From: Mucilaginibacter corticis
GTDB lineage: Bacteria > Bacteroidota > Bacteroidia > Sphingobacteriales > Sphingobacteriaceae
Direction: 5' to 3'
Length of the DNA stretch: 64,000 bases
Assembly: GCF_007558865.1 (NCBI RefSeq)
Contig: NZ_VLPK01000004.1
Span: forward strand, 401,095-465,094
Shown: piece after piece, positions 16,208 through 25,350 of the stretch
How positions within the stretch are numbered: position 1 is the first letter of the stretch
Layout: each line of letters starts with the position of its first letter
The notes under the pieces: generated by a model
The model's input: only the letters and a program-made list of their open reading frames with translations
What the model was told of the DNA's origin: nothing
The model's database searches: none
Translations under genes and position numbers: made by a program

Positions 16208-18199
16208 ATGTTCAGATCCGTAATTGTATGCTTTCTGCTATGTGCCGGTTTTCAACTATTTGCGCAACCAAAGCCGACAAACGTTGATGTTTGTGTGTAT
16301 GGCGGCACATCGGCGGGCGTTATTGCAGCTTACACCGCGGCTAAAATGGGTAAAAGCGTTGTGCTTATTGAGCCGGGTACACGGCTGGGTGGCTTATCAA
16401 GCGGCGGGCTGGGTTTTACCGATATCGGCAATAAATATGTGGTAACCGGCTTGGCGCGCGATTTTTATCGCCGTATAGGTCAGTACTATGGCAAGTTTGA
16501 ACAATGGACCTTCGAACCTAAAGTAGCCGAGGCTATCTTTTTAGATTATGTTAAGCGCGGCAATTTTGGGGTGTTGTACCGTATTCATTCAATAGGGATA
16601 ACCAAGAAAGATCATCATATATCGAAAATTGTAGCCATACAAGAGGGCCCTGGCTCTGCCCGTATCATTAATATCAGCGCTAAGCAATATATCGACTGTA
16701 GCTATGAAGGCGACCTGATGGCCAAGGCCGGTGTAAGTTATACTACCGGGCGCGAGGCGAACAGCGTTTACAATGAAACAGTAAATGGTGTAGAATTAAG
16801 GACAGAACACCAGTTTCTGAATGGGATAGACCCTTATAAAATTCCCGGCAAGCCTGAGAGCGGCCTGCTTTGGGGTATCAGCAATGAAATATTGGCACCT
16901 GCAGGCAGCGGCGACAAAAAGATCCAATCATACAATTTCAGGGTATGCTTAACCAATGACCCTGCCAACCGCATAGAAATAACCAGGCCCGATGGGTACG
17001 ACTCGACCCATTACGAGTTGTTATTGCGGGTATTAGAAAAAAAACCGGCAAAGGACCTGGGCGCGTTTTTAAAGATAGACCTGATGCCTAATCATAAAAC
17101 GGATATTAACAATAACGGCCCATTCTCTACTGATATGATCGGCGCTAATTATGCTTACCCCGATGCCGATTATACTACCCGCAATGCTATAATTAAAGAA
17201 CATATTGATTATACTAAGGGCTTGCTCTATTTTATTGGCCATGACCCGCGCATGCCGCAGCATTTAAGGGAGCAGATGCTAAAATGGGGTTACCCGGACG
17301 ATGAGTACACCAGCACGGATCATTTTACACCGCAAATGTACGTACGCGAAGCAAGGCGCATGCTGGGCGAATATATAATGACCGAAGCCAATTGCCTGCG
17401 TAAAGAAGTGGTTGATGATAAGATAGGCATGGGCGCTTATAATATGGACTCGCACAATGCAGAGCGGCTGGTAGTTAACGGAATGGTGAAAAACGAAGGC
17501 GATGTGCAGTTGCGCGGAATAAACCCTTATCCCATAGCATATCGTTCCATCACACCAAAACGCGCGGAGTGCGATAATTTGCTGGTGCCGGTTTGCCTCT
17601 CGGCCAGCCATATGGCTTACGGGTCGATAAGGATGGAGCCGGTGTTTATGGTATTGGGGCAATCTGCAGCCGTAGCGGCTTGCCAGGCTATTGATAAAAG
17701 GGTTGGTGTGCAGCAAATTGATATAAAACAATTACAGGCCGAATTGACCGATAATCCTTTGGTAGATCATAGCGTTCCTGAAATATTGGTTGATGACAAT
17801 GATGCGGAAAATACAGTTAAAACCGGTCAGTGGAAACGGGGGACAAATGGCGGTTATGGCCCGTCATTTTTGTTGGATACGTCAAAAGTTTCTGCCGAAA
17901 TTAAGTTTATACCCTTGATCAAGCATGCAGGCAACTATCATATATATGTGTATTGCCCAAAAGTATCGCACAGCACATCGGTTACCCAACTACAAATTTT
18001 TGACGGACAGAATATGATCAATAAAACCATCAATAAAAACGATATACAGGTGACAGGGCAAACGTCAGGCGAGTGGGTGTCGATGGGTGTCAGTAAGTTC
18101 CCGGCAGGTAAAAAGGCATATGTTCAAATATCTAACCACGGCGCTGATGGAGCTGTACTTGCAGATGCTATATTGTTTGTACCGGCTGATAAGAATTAA
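16208..18199 (+). CDS. Secreted FAD-dependent oxidoreductase with C-terminal golvesin-like domain
   Basis: This 663-residue protein has a signal peptide (ends LFAQ). The FAD-binding Rossmann motif is VDVCVYGGTSAGVIAAYTAAKMGKSVVLIEP (VYGGTSAG, E as ribose ligand), followed by GGLSSGGLG and later YIDCSYEGDLMAKAG. This is the FAD_oxidored family often labelled xanthan-lyase-like in Bacteroidota. The last ~130 residues (from about ILVDDNDAENT, with GYGPSFLLD and GNYHIYVYCP) read as a golvesin-type carbohydrate-associated beta domain. These proteins are frequent in polysaccharide loci. Whether it oxidises a sugar is not shown. It follows the GH43 gene after 197 bp and probably has its own promoter. 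Confidence 0.75.
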   Translation: MFRSVIVCFLLCAGFQLFAQPKPTNVDVCVYGGTSAGVIAAYTAAKMGKSVVLIEPGTRLGGLSSGGLGFTDIGNKYVVTGLARDFYRRIGQYYGKFEQWTFEPKVAEAIFLDYVKRGNFGVLYRIHSIGITKKDHHISKIVAIQEGPGSARIINISAKQYIDCSYEGDLMAKAGVSYTTGREANSVYNETVNGVELRTEHQFLNGIDPYKIPGKPESGLLWGISNEILAPAGSGDKKIQSYNFRVCLTNDPANRIEITRPDGYDSTHYELLLRVLEKKPAKDLGAFLKIDLMPNHKTDINNNGPFSTDMIGANYAYPDADYTTRNAIIKEHIDYTKGLLYFIGHDPRMPQHLREQMLKWGYPDDEYTSTDHFTPQMYVREARRMLGEYIMTEANCLRKEVVDDKIGMGAYNMDSHNAERLVVNGMVKNEGDVQLRGINPYPIAYRSITPKRAECDNLLVPVCLSASHMAYGSIRMEPVFMVLGQSAAVAACQAIDKRVGVQQIDIKQLQAELTDNPLVDHSVPEILVDDNDAENTVKTGQWKRGTNGGYGPSFLLDTSKVSAEIKFIPLIKHAGNYHIYVYCPKVSHSTSVTQLQIFDGQNMINKTINKNDIQVTGQTSGEWVSMGVSKFPAGKKAYVQISNHGADGAVLADAILFVPADKN

Positions 18200-18586
18200 C
18201 TAAAATTCGTCCGCGGTAGATCGTTGCTCATACTCCGGTATATATAATAGCAGGGTATTGTTTTTTATGTCAATGTCAAAGTTCCAGGTTTCATGGTCGC
18301 CTGCATCCTTGGTAATATCGGCGCAGCCATAAAAATAATAAATACGGTAGCTGATCTTTACTTGTCCTTTTTTCTTTTCCGCATCATAAGATGATCCTGT
18401 TACCCCAAAATCATTGATCTCGATAGATCCGCCGTCAGGGCTATGGTATTTTGTTAAATGATCGATAATAGCATTTCGGGGAATCTCAGCTTTGAGCAAA
18501 TCATCAAGAAAAAGCATAATGGATAATTCGCCATTTTGTATTTGGACGTAATCTATAGTTTGATAAGTAATTCTTAAAGTCGCCAT
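18200..18586 (-). CDS. Hypothetical 128-residue cytosolic protein
   Basis: I do not recognise this family. The protein has no signal peptide or membrane segment. It alternates short beta-like stretches (LRITYQTIDYVQIQNGELSIMLFLDDLL, VKISYRIYYFYG, LLLYIPEY) and carries many acidic residues. The stop codon lies one base after the stop of the FAD oxidoreductase, so the two genes converge without a gap. The start is 19 bp from the opposite-strand DUF1810 gene region, so the pair is divergently transcribed. Confidence 0.6.
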   Translation of the reverse strand: MATLRITYQTIDYVQIQNGELSIMLFLDDLLKAEIPRNAIIDHLTKYHSPDGGSIEINDFGVTGSSYDAEKKKGQVKISYRIYYFYGCADITKDAGDHETWNFDIDIKNNTLLLYIPEYEQRSTADEF

Positions 18587-18647
18587 TTGCCGCCTAAATT
18601 AAACAATGTTTTTGCATACTGTGGCAGGCTTATTGTTGCAAACGGAT

Positions 18648-19067
18648 ATGAACGATCTGCAACGATTTATTGATGCCCAGGAAGCGGATTTTGCTACCGC
18701 GCTGGCCGAAATTAAAAATGGCCGCAAGCACAGCCATTGGATGTGGTACATTTTTCCGCAGTTACAAGGCTTAGGGTTTAGTGAAACTTCAAAATATTAC
18801 GGTATAAATGATTTGGACGAAGCCGAGGCTTACATCAATCACCCGGTTTTGGGGCAACGTTTAATAGAGATCTGCCTGGAGTTGCTTCGCTTAAAAAGCG
18901 ATGACGCAAATGAGATCTTTGGTAATCCTGATGATAGAAAACTAAGATCGTCTATGACTTTATTTGCGGCATTGCCTGATGCTTATCCGGTATTTCAATC
19001 CGTGCTCGATAAATTCTTTAAAGGAGAGCCGGATGATAAAACATTGAGACTGATAGGTGAGGCCTGA
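18648..19067 (+). CDS. DUF1810 family protein
   Basis: The start at 18648 (MNDLQRFIDAQE) fits the family N-terminus. An ATG at 18606 would add 14 residues of no family likeness. The 139-residue product has the DUF1810 signatures DLQRFIDAQEADF, GRKHSHWMWYIFPQLQGLG, the SETSKYYGI block and DRKLRSSMTLFAA. The family is small, cytosolic and widespread, and is sometimes labelled calpastatin-like without experimental basis. Function is unknown. Confidence 0.85.
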   Translation: MNDLQRFIDAQEADFATALAEIKNGRKHSHWMWYIFPQLQGLGFSETSKYYGINDLDEAEAYINHPVLGQRLIEICLELLRLKSDDANEIFGNPDDRKLRSSMTLFAALPDAYPVFQSVLDKFFKGEPDDKTLRLIGEA

Positions 19068-19154
19068 TCAATTCGATATAAAGCCCTGTCCGAGCTCCTA
19101 ACTTAAAACTAAGTTAACATTGATCAGCTACTTTTACCACATAGCTAAATCAAC

Positions 19155-20006
19155 ATGAGCAACAGGCGTAAGTTTATAAAATCAGGCATAGTAGGCGCGG
19201 TAGGTATTAATTTGTTACCGGCAATCAATTCATTCGCTAACGAACCTCATCCTGTTAAGGGTGGTGGGGCAGATAAATTTAAACTGCGTTTCGCCATAGC
19301 GTCCGACGGCCATTATGCGCAGCCGGATACCGACTCTGACGCGTTTTATACCGACCTGGTTAAGTGGTTAAAGAAAGAGCATAACGATAACCACCTAGAT
19401 CTGATCATTATTAACGGCGACCTGGTGCATAACCGCCCCGACCTGCTGAAAAAAGTCAAAGAAACTTACCTGGATAAACTGCCTGTGCCTTACTACACTA
19501 TCCCCGGTAACCATGATTTCGCCGATGCCGCGGTTTGGAAAAACGTGTTCGGGTATGAGGATAAATACTCGGTTGATAAAGGCGACATCGGTTTTGTGTT
19601 TGCCAATACTGCCGACACCAAGGGCGGCTATGTTTGCCCTGATTATAACTTCCTGAAAGCATCTTTAGATGAGTATAAAAGCAAGAAGATAGTTTTTGTT
19701 ATCCTGCATATTCCGCCGCACCAATGGACGCCGGAAGAAAAGACCATCTTTGTTGATTGCCCTGAGATCATTGAACTGCTGCACAGCTATCCCAACATAA
19801 AGGCGGTTTTTCACGGGCATGATCACACGTTAGATGGTATCCGCTACACGGGGAAACTTCCGCACCTGTTCGACTCGCATTTTGGCGGTAACTGGGGCAC
19901 AGATTATAAGGGCTACCGCATTGTTGAGGTTGCAGATAACGACCAGGTAAACACTTACCAGGTTAACGCCAGCCAAAACCCAAAGCTAAACTCAAATAAG
20001 CTTTAG
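19155..20006 (+). CDS. Exported calcineurin-like metallophosphoesterase with Tat-type signal
   Basis: This 283-residue protein starts SNRRKFIKSGIVGAVG, with a twin-arginine signal and hydrophobic core, so it is likely exported folded. The metallophosphoesterase metal motifs are present in order: ASDGHY (first motif, D-x-H), INGDLVHNRPD (G-D), IPGNHDF (G-N-H-D/E), LHIPPH (His) and FHGHDHT (G-H-x-H). Typical substrates are phosphoesters such as cyclic nucleotides, phosphoproteins or phospholipids, and the substrate cannot be read. No operon partner is evident. Confidence 0.85.
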   Translation: MSNRRKFIKSGIVGAVGINLLPAINSFANEPHPVKGGGADKFKLRFAIASDGHYAQPDTDSDAFYTDLVKWLKKEHNDNHLDLIIINGDLVHNRPDLLKKVKETYLDKLPVPYYTIPGNHDFADAAVWKNVFGYEDKYSVDKGDIGFVFANTADTKGGYVCPDYNFLKASLDEYKSKKIVFVILHIPPHQWTPEEKTIFVDCPEIIELLHSYPNIKAVFHGHDHTLDGIRYTGKLPHLFDSHFGGNWGTDYKGYRIVEVADNDQVNTYQVNASQNPKLNSNKL

Positions 20007-20057
20007 TCAGCAAATAGGATCTTGTCTTGTTTGTTGATTGTCTTTTTGCTTTTTTGC

Positions 20058-22469
20058 CTATTCATTTTTAATAGATTGTACCGGATTAGCCAAAGCGGCT
20101 TTAACAGTTTGCCAGCTAATGGTTATTAAGGCTATAAACAGCGCGATAAATGCTGTGGCAATAAATATTCCCGGGCTTATAGCAATTCTGTAGGCAAAAT
20201 CTTTAAGCCATTGGTTCATTATTAAAACACATAGCGGTACGGCTATTACCGTTGCAATTAATACCAAACGCAAAAAATCCTTGCTGATGAGTGCTACAAT
20301 ATTATAAACAGATGCGCCCAATACTTTACGGATGCCTATCTCTTTGATGCGCTGCTGCGCGGTAAATGTGGCTAATCCAAATAATCCCAGGCAGGCAATC
20401 AGTATAGCTAGGCAGGAGAATAAGGAGAAAAGATACCCAAAATGCTGGTCAGACTCATATTGCTGGTTAAACGACTGGTCTAAAAAATGATATAAAAAAG
20501 GCCTTTGCGGCGCTTCGGCTTTCCATGTTTTTTCGAGCGCAGTAATGGTAGCTGCCGTATTCCCGGCTTTTATACCCACTAAAATACGGTTAAGCGAGTA
20601 TGGCATACCGTACCGTAGGGTCAATGGTTCTACTTCTGAATGTAAAGACCTGAAATTGAAATTTTTAACCACACCAATTATCTTGCCCTTTCGGCCCCAT
20701 TGGTCAAACATTTTACCTACGGCATCCGCAGGGTGTTGGTAGCCATATAATTTTGCCGCGGCTTCATTGATTACCATAGCTTGGGTACTGTCTGTGAGGA
20801 AAGCGCGCGAGTAATCTCTGCCTGCCACCATTTTGATTTTAAGGCACGATATAAAATCAAAGTCAATTTCATAAATGAGCGGGATCTTACTCACCATTTG
20901 CCCGTTAATCCCCTCAATAGCCGTCCCCGCATTAGGTAAAAACTCGCCGGGCACCGCGCGTGCGGCGGCAACCGATAAAACACCGGTCTGACTGGCAAGC
21001 GACCGTTTTATTCGTTCGATATTTTTCTGCACCTGCCCATCGCCTTCAAAATTTAAAACCAGCATCTGGTCTTTGGCAAAACCAAGATCATGGTTATTCA
21101 GAAATTTTAATTCGGTATATACAATGGCAGTGCCTGCTATTAATGTTATGGACAGCGTAAATTGAAAAATTACCAATGCTTTGCGCAAAGAGATATTACT
21201 GTGCGAGGGTTTGAATACGCCTTTCAAAACCGCTGTTGGTTTAAAACGCGACAGGAACCAGGCGGGGTAAATGCCCGCTAAAACACCGGTTGCCAAAGTG
21301 AGTATAGCCATCCATGCAGCTAATTGACCGCTGAAAAAAACTTTAGGAGAAAAGTCTTTGCCGGATAAAGCGCTAACTACAGGTAAACTTACTTTAGTAA
21401 ATAAAACAGCCAAAACAGCTGCCATAACCGAGATCAAAAGAGACTCGAACAGAAATTGCCACCTAAGCGCGGATGGTTGTACACCTAATACTTTTCGTAC
21501 CCCCACTTCCTTCGCTCTTTCAAGCGAACGGGCGGTAGATAAGTTCATGAAATTAACACAGGCAATGATCAGGATGATGAAACCGATACAGCAAAATAAG
21601 TAAATGTTGCTCATGCTGCCCACAGGGCCGGGTTGCCTGATTGCTTTTGAGTGCAGGTAGGCATCGTCCATTTTTTCGAAAGCGATGGTATATCCCGGAT
21701 CCTGGCTGTTATGGCGTTTTAAGAAAGCCGGGATCTCGGCTTTCATAGATTCGATATTTGTGTTATCCTTCAGCAAGAAATAAGTGTAAAAATCTACATA
21801 TCCCCACATATTAAAAACATCCCGCTGTGATTTCCTGGCGGTCGTCATAGAGATCAGGCCATTAAAAGTGATCTGCGAATTTGCAGGTACATCGGCAACA
21901 ACCCCGGTTACATTAAACAGATCGCCATTGTCTACCCGCAGCGTTTTGCCTACGGGATTATCATTGCCGAAAATTTTTGTAGCTACTGTTTGAGTTAACA
22001 CGATGCTATTTGAAGCAACCAATGCGGTTTTGGGGTTGCCCTGCAACAATTTCCAGCTGAAAACTTTAAACGCGTTAGAGTCTATACAAACCAGGTTTTC
22101 CTGTTGTAAACGTTTGTCTTTGTACTCAAGCAGTAAACTCACTGGGCTCATAAACTGCACCACTTCTTTTATCTGCGGGAAATCTGCCGCTAAAGCGGGC
22201 CCGACCGGGGCGCTGCCCCAAACCCAGTAATCTTCGGGGGCAGGAGTGGGCGGTTTCTGTCCCTTTTCAACACTGCGAAAGGTTTGCAATACCCGGTAAA
22301 TATGGTCATGCCTGGTGTTATACCGATCATACGATAGCTCATGCTGTACGTACAGGGCAATAACTATACAACAGGTCATGCCTATTGCCAGCCCGATAAT
22401 ATTGATAAAACTATACAGCTTTCTTTTAAGCAGGTTACGCCTGGCAATGAGTAAAAAGTGTTGAAACAT
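20058..22469 (-). CDS. MacB/FtsX-type ABC transporter permease
   Basis: This 803-residue membrane protein begins with a TM segment (INIIGLAIGMTCCIVIALYVQHELSYD), then a periplasmic MacB_PCD domain (SNSIVLTQTVATKIFGNDNPVGKTL). Three TM segments follow around 285-400 (FMNLSTARSLERAKEVGVRKVLGV is the FtsX signature), then a second PCD-like domain. A second FtsX block (QQRIKEIGIRKVLGASVYNIV) and three TM segments end at SIKNE. This duplicated layout is typical of Bacteroidota type VII permeases, which move substrates or transmit force in the periplasm. No ATPase gene is next to it. Gene is isolated on the minus strand. Confidence 0.9.
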   Translation of the reverse strand: MFQHFLLIARRNLLKRKLYSFINIIGLAIGMTCCIVIALYVQHELSYDRYNTRHDHIYRVLQTFRSVEKGQKPPTPAPEDYWVWGSAPVGPALAADFPQIKEVVQFMSPVSLLLEYKDKRLQQENLVCIDSNAFKVFSWKLLQGNPKTALVASNSIVLTQTVATKIFGNDNPVGKTLRVDNGDLFNVTGVVADVPANSQITFNGLISMTTARKSQRDVFNMWGYVDFYTYFLLKDNTNIESMKAEIPAFLKRHNSQDPGYTIAFEKMDDAYLHSKAIRQPGPVGSMSNIYLFCCIGFIILIIACVNFMNLSTARSLERAKEVGVRKVLGVQPSALRWQFLFESLLISVMAAVLAVLFTKVSLPVVSALSGKDFSPKVFFSGQLAAWMAILTLATGVLAGIYPAWFLSRFKPTAVLKGVFKPSHSNISLRKALVIFQFTLSITLIAGTAIVYTELKFLNNHDLGFAKDQMLVLNFEGDGQVQKNIERIKRSLASQTGVLSVAAARAVPGEFLPNAGTAIEGINGQMVSKIPLIYEIDFDFISCLKIKMVAGRDYSRAFLTDSTQAMVINEAAAKLYGYQHPADAVGKMFDQWGRKGKIIGVVKNFNFRSLHSEVEPLTLRYGMPYSLNRILVGIKAGNTAATITALEKTWKAEAPQRPFLYHFLDQSFNQQYESDQHFGYLFSLFSCLAILIACLGLFGLATFTAQQRIKEIGIRKVLGASVYNIVALISKDFLRLVLIATVIAVPLCVLIMNQWLKDFAYRIAISPGIFIATAFIALFIALITISWQTVKAALANPVQSIKNE

Positions 22470-22490
22470 ATCGCAGCTATTTACTATTCA

Positions 22491-22509
22491 AAGACGAATA
22501 ATATGCCAA
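22491..22509 (-). promoter_or_regulatory. Sigma54-like promoter candidate
   Basis: On the minus strand TTGGCATATTATTCGTC lies about 25 bp before the permease start. It matches the -24 half (TGGCA) of RpoN promoters. The -12 half shows G-T where G-C is expected, so it is a near miss. Reported because the position relative to the ATG is suitable. Confidence 0.25.
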
Positions 22510-22607
22510 AATATAATATATTGAATATCAATTATTTATATTGTTATTCATGTTCGATATCGTACACTTATTGTTCGTTAGTGATCAGATTTGGTGTCCG
22601 AATTTGA

Positions 22608-24038
22608 TCAATATTGTATTTTAAAAGTAGCTGTTTGAGTTAACTTATTGTTCTGTTGTAAATCGGCAGGGATAGTAATAGTCAACGCGCCGGCATTGGT
22701 ACTAAACTTTATTTTTCTGTCAACACCCAACAGGCTCACTTTTTTAACTTTATTGATGCCTTTTAAATGCAGGGTTATTGTGCCGGGCAGTTTTACTTTA
22801 TCGTTATCAGACAGGCTAAAGGCGTACAGGGTATTGCTTTTTTTGTTTTTAGTATAAAATATGTTTCCTTCAGAGTATGGGGCAACGGCAGTGCTTTCAT
22901 AGATTCCCTCGCCATTAATTTTCATCCAGTCGCCTATCTGGCTAAGGCGATTGTAGGCTACCGGGTCCCAATCGCCATCAGGGCCTGGGCCAATGTTCAT
23001 TAATAAGTTACCGCCTCTTGATACGATCTTCACCAGCAATGAAACTATCTGGTTGGTTGATTTATAATGATCGCCGGGTACATAACTCCAGGAATTTCCC
23101 ATGGTTATACAACTTTCCCAGGGATGATCAAGCGGCTCGTTAGGTACCTGCTGTTCTGGCGTAGTGTAGTTTTCGTATTCCCCGGACACGGTACGATCTA
23201 CTACGATTAGGCCCGGCTGTTTTTCGCGGGCCATAGCGGCTATTTTAGGCATGTCGATATTCTGGTCATAGGCTTTTTTATATTCGGCAGATTTGCTGTC
23301 CATAGAAGATTTTGGCCTTACCCAGCCACCGTCTAACCATAATATGTCTACTTTACCGTAGCCGGTCATCAATTCGCCAATTTGATTGTAGGTAAAGTCT
23401 TTGAATTTTTGCCAGCGATCAGGGTATTTAGCCGGGTCATAATTTACATTCCTGTTAGTGGGAGGGAAGTAGGGCCACCAGTAATATTCGCTATGCCAGT
23501 CGGGCTTTGAAAAATAGGCGCCTATCATAAAGTTTTCTTTACTGAAAGCGTTAAAGATCTCCTTGGTAACATTACTCCGCGGATTTGACGAGAATGGGTC
23601 GCGCGGGCTAGTTATCTTATAATCTGTTTGTTTGGTGTCAAACATCGAAAAACCGTCGTGATGCTTTGTGGTGAATATTACATATTTCATCCCGGCGCTT
23701 TTTGCGGCTTTTACCCACTTTTCGGGATTAAAGTTTGTTGGGTTAAAGGTGGTCAGTAGGTTTTCGTAAGCCTTTTTGTACGTGTAGTAATCAGCACCGT
23801 ACGGGCCTTTTCGCTGCGTCCAGCCTTCATCTTCAGGGCAAAGGCTCCAGCTTTCAACAACCCCCCATTCGCTGTATGGCCCCCAATGCATAAAGAGGCC
23901 AAATTTTAGGTCCTGCCATTGGCGCAACTTTTTTTGAACCAGCGTATCAGCGGGTTTTACATAACTTTCATGTTCTTGCGCCTTTAATAAAGTGCTTGCA
24001 AACAATAGTAACAGTAAGGCGGATATCTTTTTCATCAT
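22608..24038 (-). CDS. GH29 alpha-L-fucosidase
   Basis: The start at 24038 (MMKKISALLL) gives a clean signal peptide ending KAQ. A more upstream ATG adds a non-signal tail and would overlap the next gene. The 476-residue product has GH29 signatures: WQDLKFGLFMHWGPYSEWG, AGMKYVIFTTKHHDGFSMFDT, and the nucleophile region VDILWLDGGW. It then has WESCITMGNSWSYVPGD and GGNLLMNIGPGPDGDW. GH29 enzymes are retaining fucosidases that release L-fucose. The gene is about 6.6 kb from the fucose operon end and on the opposite strand, but supplies the obvious substrate for it. The C-terminal ~80 residues form a small beta-sandwich. Confidence 0.9.
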   Translation of the reverse strand: MMKKISALLLLLFASTLLKAQEHESYVKPADTLVQKKLRQWQDLKFGLFMHWGPYSEWGVVESWSLCPEDEGWTQRKGPYGADYYTYKKAYENLLTTFNPTNFNPEKWVKAAKSAGMKYVIFTTKHHDGFSMFDTKQTDYKITSPRDPFSSNPRSNVTKEIFNAFSKENFMIGAYFSKPDWHSEYYWWPYFPPTNRNVNYDPAKYPDRWQKFKDFTYNQIGELMTGYGKVDILWLDGGWVRPKSSMDSKSAEYKKAYDQNIDMPKIAAMAREKQPGLIVVDRTVSGEYENYTTPEQQVPNEPLDHPWESCITMGNSWSYVPGDHYKSTNQIVSLLVKIVSRGGNLLMNIGPGPDGDWDPVAYNRLSQIGDWMKINGEGIYESTAVAPYSEGNIFYTKNKKSNTLYAFSLSDNDKVKLPGTITLHLKGINKVKKVSLLGVDRKIKFSTNAGALTITIPADLQQNNKLTQTATFKIQY

Positions 24039-24082
24039 GGGATAATTTGTTATTGATAACCAGGCAAATACCCGGTGACAGA

Positions 24083-24619
24083 TCAAATCTCTTTTGCTGC
24101 AGGGAAATCAATAGATATCTGCGTCATGCGGTAAGCGTAATTGGTGAAACTCATTACCATGATCAGCGCAAGCAGGTCCATTATTGCGGCTTCATTATAG
24201 CCAACGTTGTAAAATTCGGTGAGCAGATCATTGCTTATTTCACCCTTGTTATCCAGAATAGATTTAACCACTTTATAGATTACCTGCCATTTCGGGTCGG
24301 GCGATCTGCCTTTTCTTATCAGCAAGGTTTCATCTTCTGTCCACCCAAATTTCAGGGCAGATTGGGTATGCGAGGCCAGGCAATATTCGCAACCGTTTAA
24401 TTGGGACACGATCAGGAAAATAGCCTCGCGGTCTTTCCCGTGAAATGTCCCCTTTACCTGTTCGGCAGTAAATTGGACATAAGAGCTTAAAGCGTTTGGC
24501 GAGTAGCCTATCACCGCGTACAAATTGGGTACAAACCCCAGTGCTTTTTTATAGCGTTCGTAAACAGGTTTTAGTAGTTCGGGCTCTTGTTCGTAGGCTG
24601 GTACAGTAAATGGTATCAT
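24083..24619 (-). CDS. AhpD/carboxymuconolactone-decarboxylase-like peroxidase-related protein
   Basis: This 178-residue helical protein has the AhpD-type redox motif CEYCLASHT (Cys-x-x-Cys with downstream His). Before it comes the conserved FTAEQVKGTFHGKDREAIFLIVSQLNG stretch, and after it the LLALIMVMSFTNYAYRMTQ helix. Proteins of this group carry out thiol-dependent peroxide reduction or related chemistry. No signal peptide is seen. It lies 44 bp upstream of the fucosidase on the same strand, but a functional link is not evident. Length is normal. Confidence 0.82.
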   Translation of the reverse strand: MIPFTVPAYEQEPELLKPVYERYKKALGFVPNLYAVIGYSPNALSSYVQFTAEQVKGTFHGKDREAIFLIVSQLNGCEYCLASHTQSALKFGWTEDETLLIRKGRSPDPKWQVIYKVVKSILDNKGEISNDLLTEFYNVGYNEAAIMDLLALIMVMSFTNYAYRMTQISIDFPAAKEI

Positions 24620-24831
24620 GAATTTGGTTTTTAGTTGGCTGGATTACTTTATAAATATAAAAATATTGTTGTATTTATTTTATGATCAGGTTATTGATCC
24701 GGTTTGTTTGTAAATGATGCCATGCAAAAATTCACATCAAGGTAAAAAAGTTTGGTTTCGCCATTAACAGGGGCTGATCGATCTGTATTCCCGGCTGAAA
24801 AAGTTTAACTTTGATATAAAATAATAGCGTT

Positions 24832-25323
24832 ATGAATAAGGAAAAAGCAATATTAGCCGGTGGCTGTTTTTGGGGAGTAGAAGAACTGATCCGTCATTAT
24901 CCGGGTGTGATCTCAACCGTTGTGGGCTATACAGGCGGGGACGTTGCTAACGCGACCTACCGCAATCACGGTACCCATGCCGAAGGGATAGAGATCGTAT
25001 TTGACCCTGAGCAACTATCTTACCGCAAACTACTTGAATATTTTTTCCAGATCCATGATCCTACTACGCGTAACAGGCAGGGTAACGATATCGGTACATC
25101 TTACCGCTCTGCAATTTTTTATATAGACGAAGCACAACGCCAAACCGCTGTCGACCTGATCGCCGAGATGGATGCATCGGGCATATGGCCCGGAAAGATA
25201 GTTACAGAAGTTGTACCCGCAGGTCCGTTTTGGAATGCCGAGGTTGAGCACCAGGATTACCTGCAGAAAAATCCCTACGGGTATACCTGCCACTTTGAAA
25301 GGCCCGAGTGGAAGTTAAGTTGA
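24832..25323 (+). CDS. msrA: Peptide-methionine (S)-S-oxide reductase MsrA
   Basis: This 163-residue cytosolic enzyme has the MsrA active site GGCFWGVEE (catalytic Cys). It also has GVISTVVGYTGG, YRNHGTHAEGIEIVFDP and QIHDPTTRNRQGNDIGTSYRS, all diagnostic of the family. It reduces the S-epimer of methionine sulfoxide with thioredoxin. C-terminal resolving cysteine is possibly the one in GYTCHFERPEW. It is transcribed away from the AhpD-like gene, another oxidative-damage function. Confidence 0.95.
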   Translation: MNKEKAILAGGCFWGVEELIRHYPGVISTVVGYTGGDVANATYRNHGTHAEGIEIVFDPEQLSYRKLLEYFFQIHDPTTRNRQGNDIGTSYRSAIFYIDEAQRQTAVDLIAEMDASGIWPGKIVTEVVPAGPFWNAEVEHQDYLQKNPYGYTCHFERPEWKLS

Positions 25324-25350
25324 TAGGGGACGATAAAGAAATGGTAAGCT

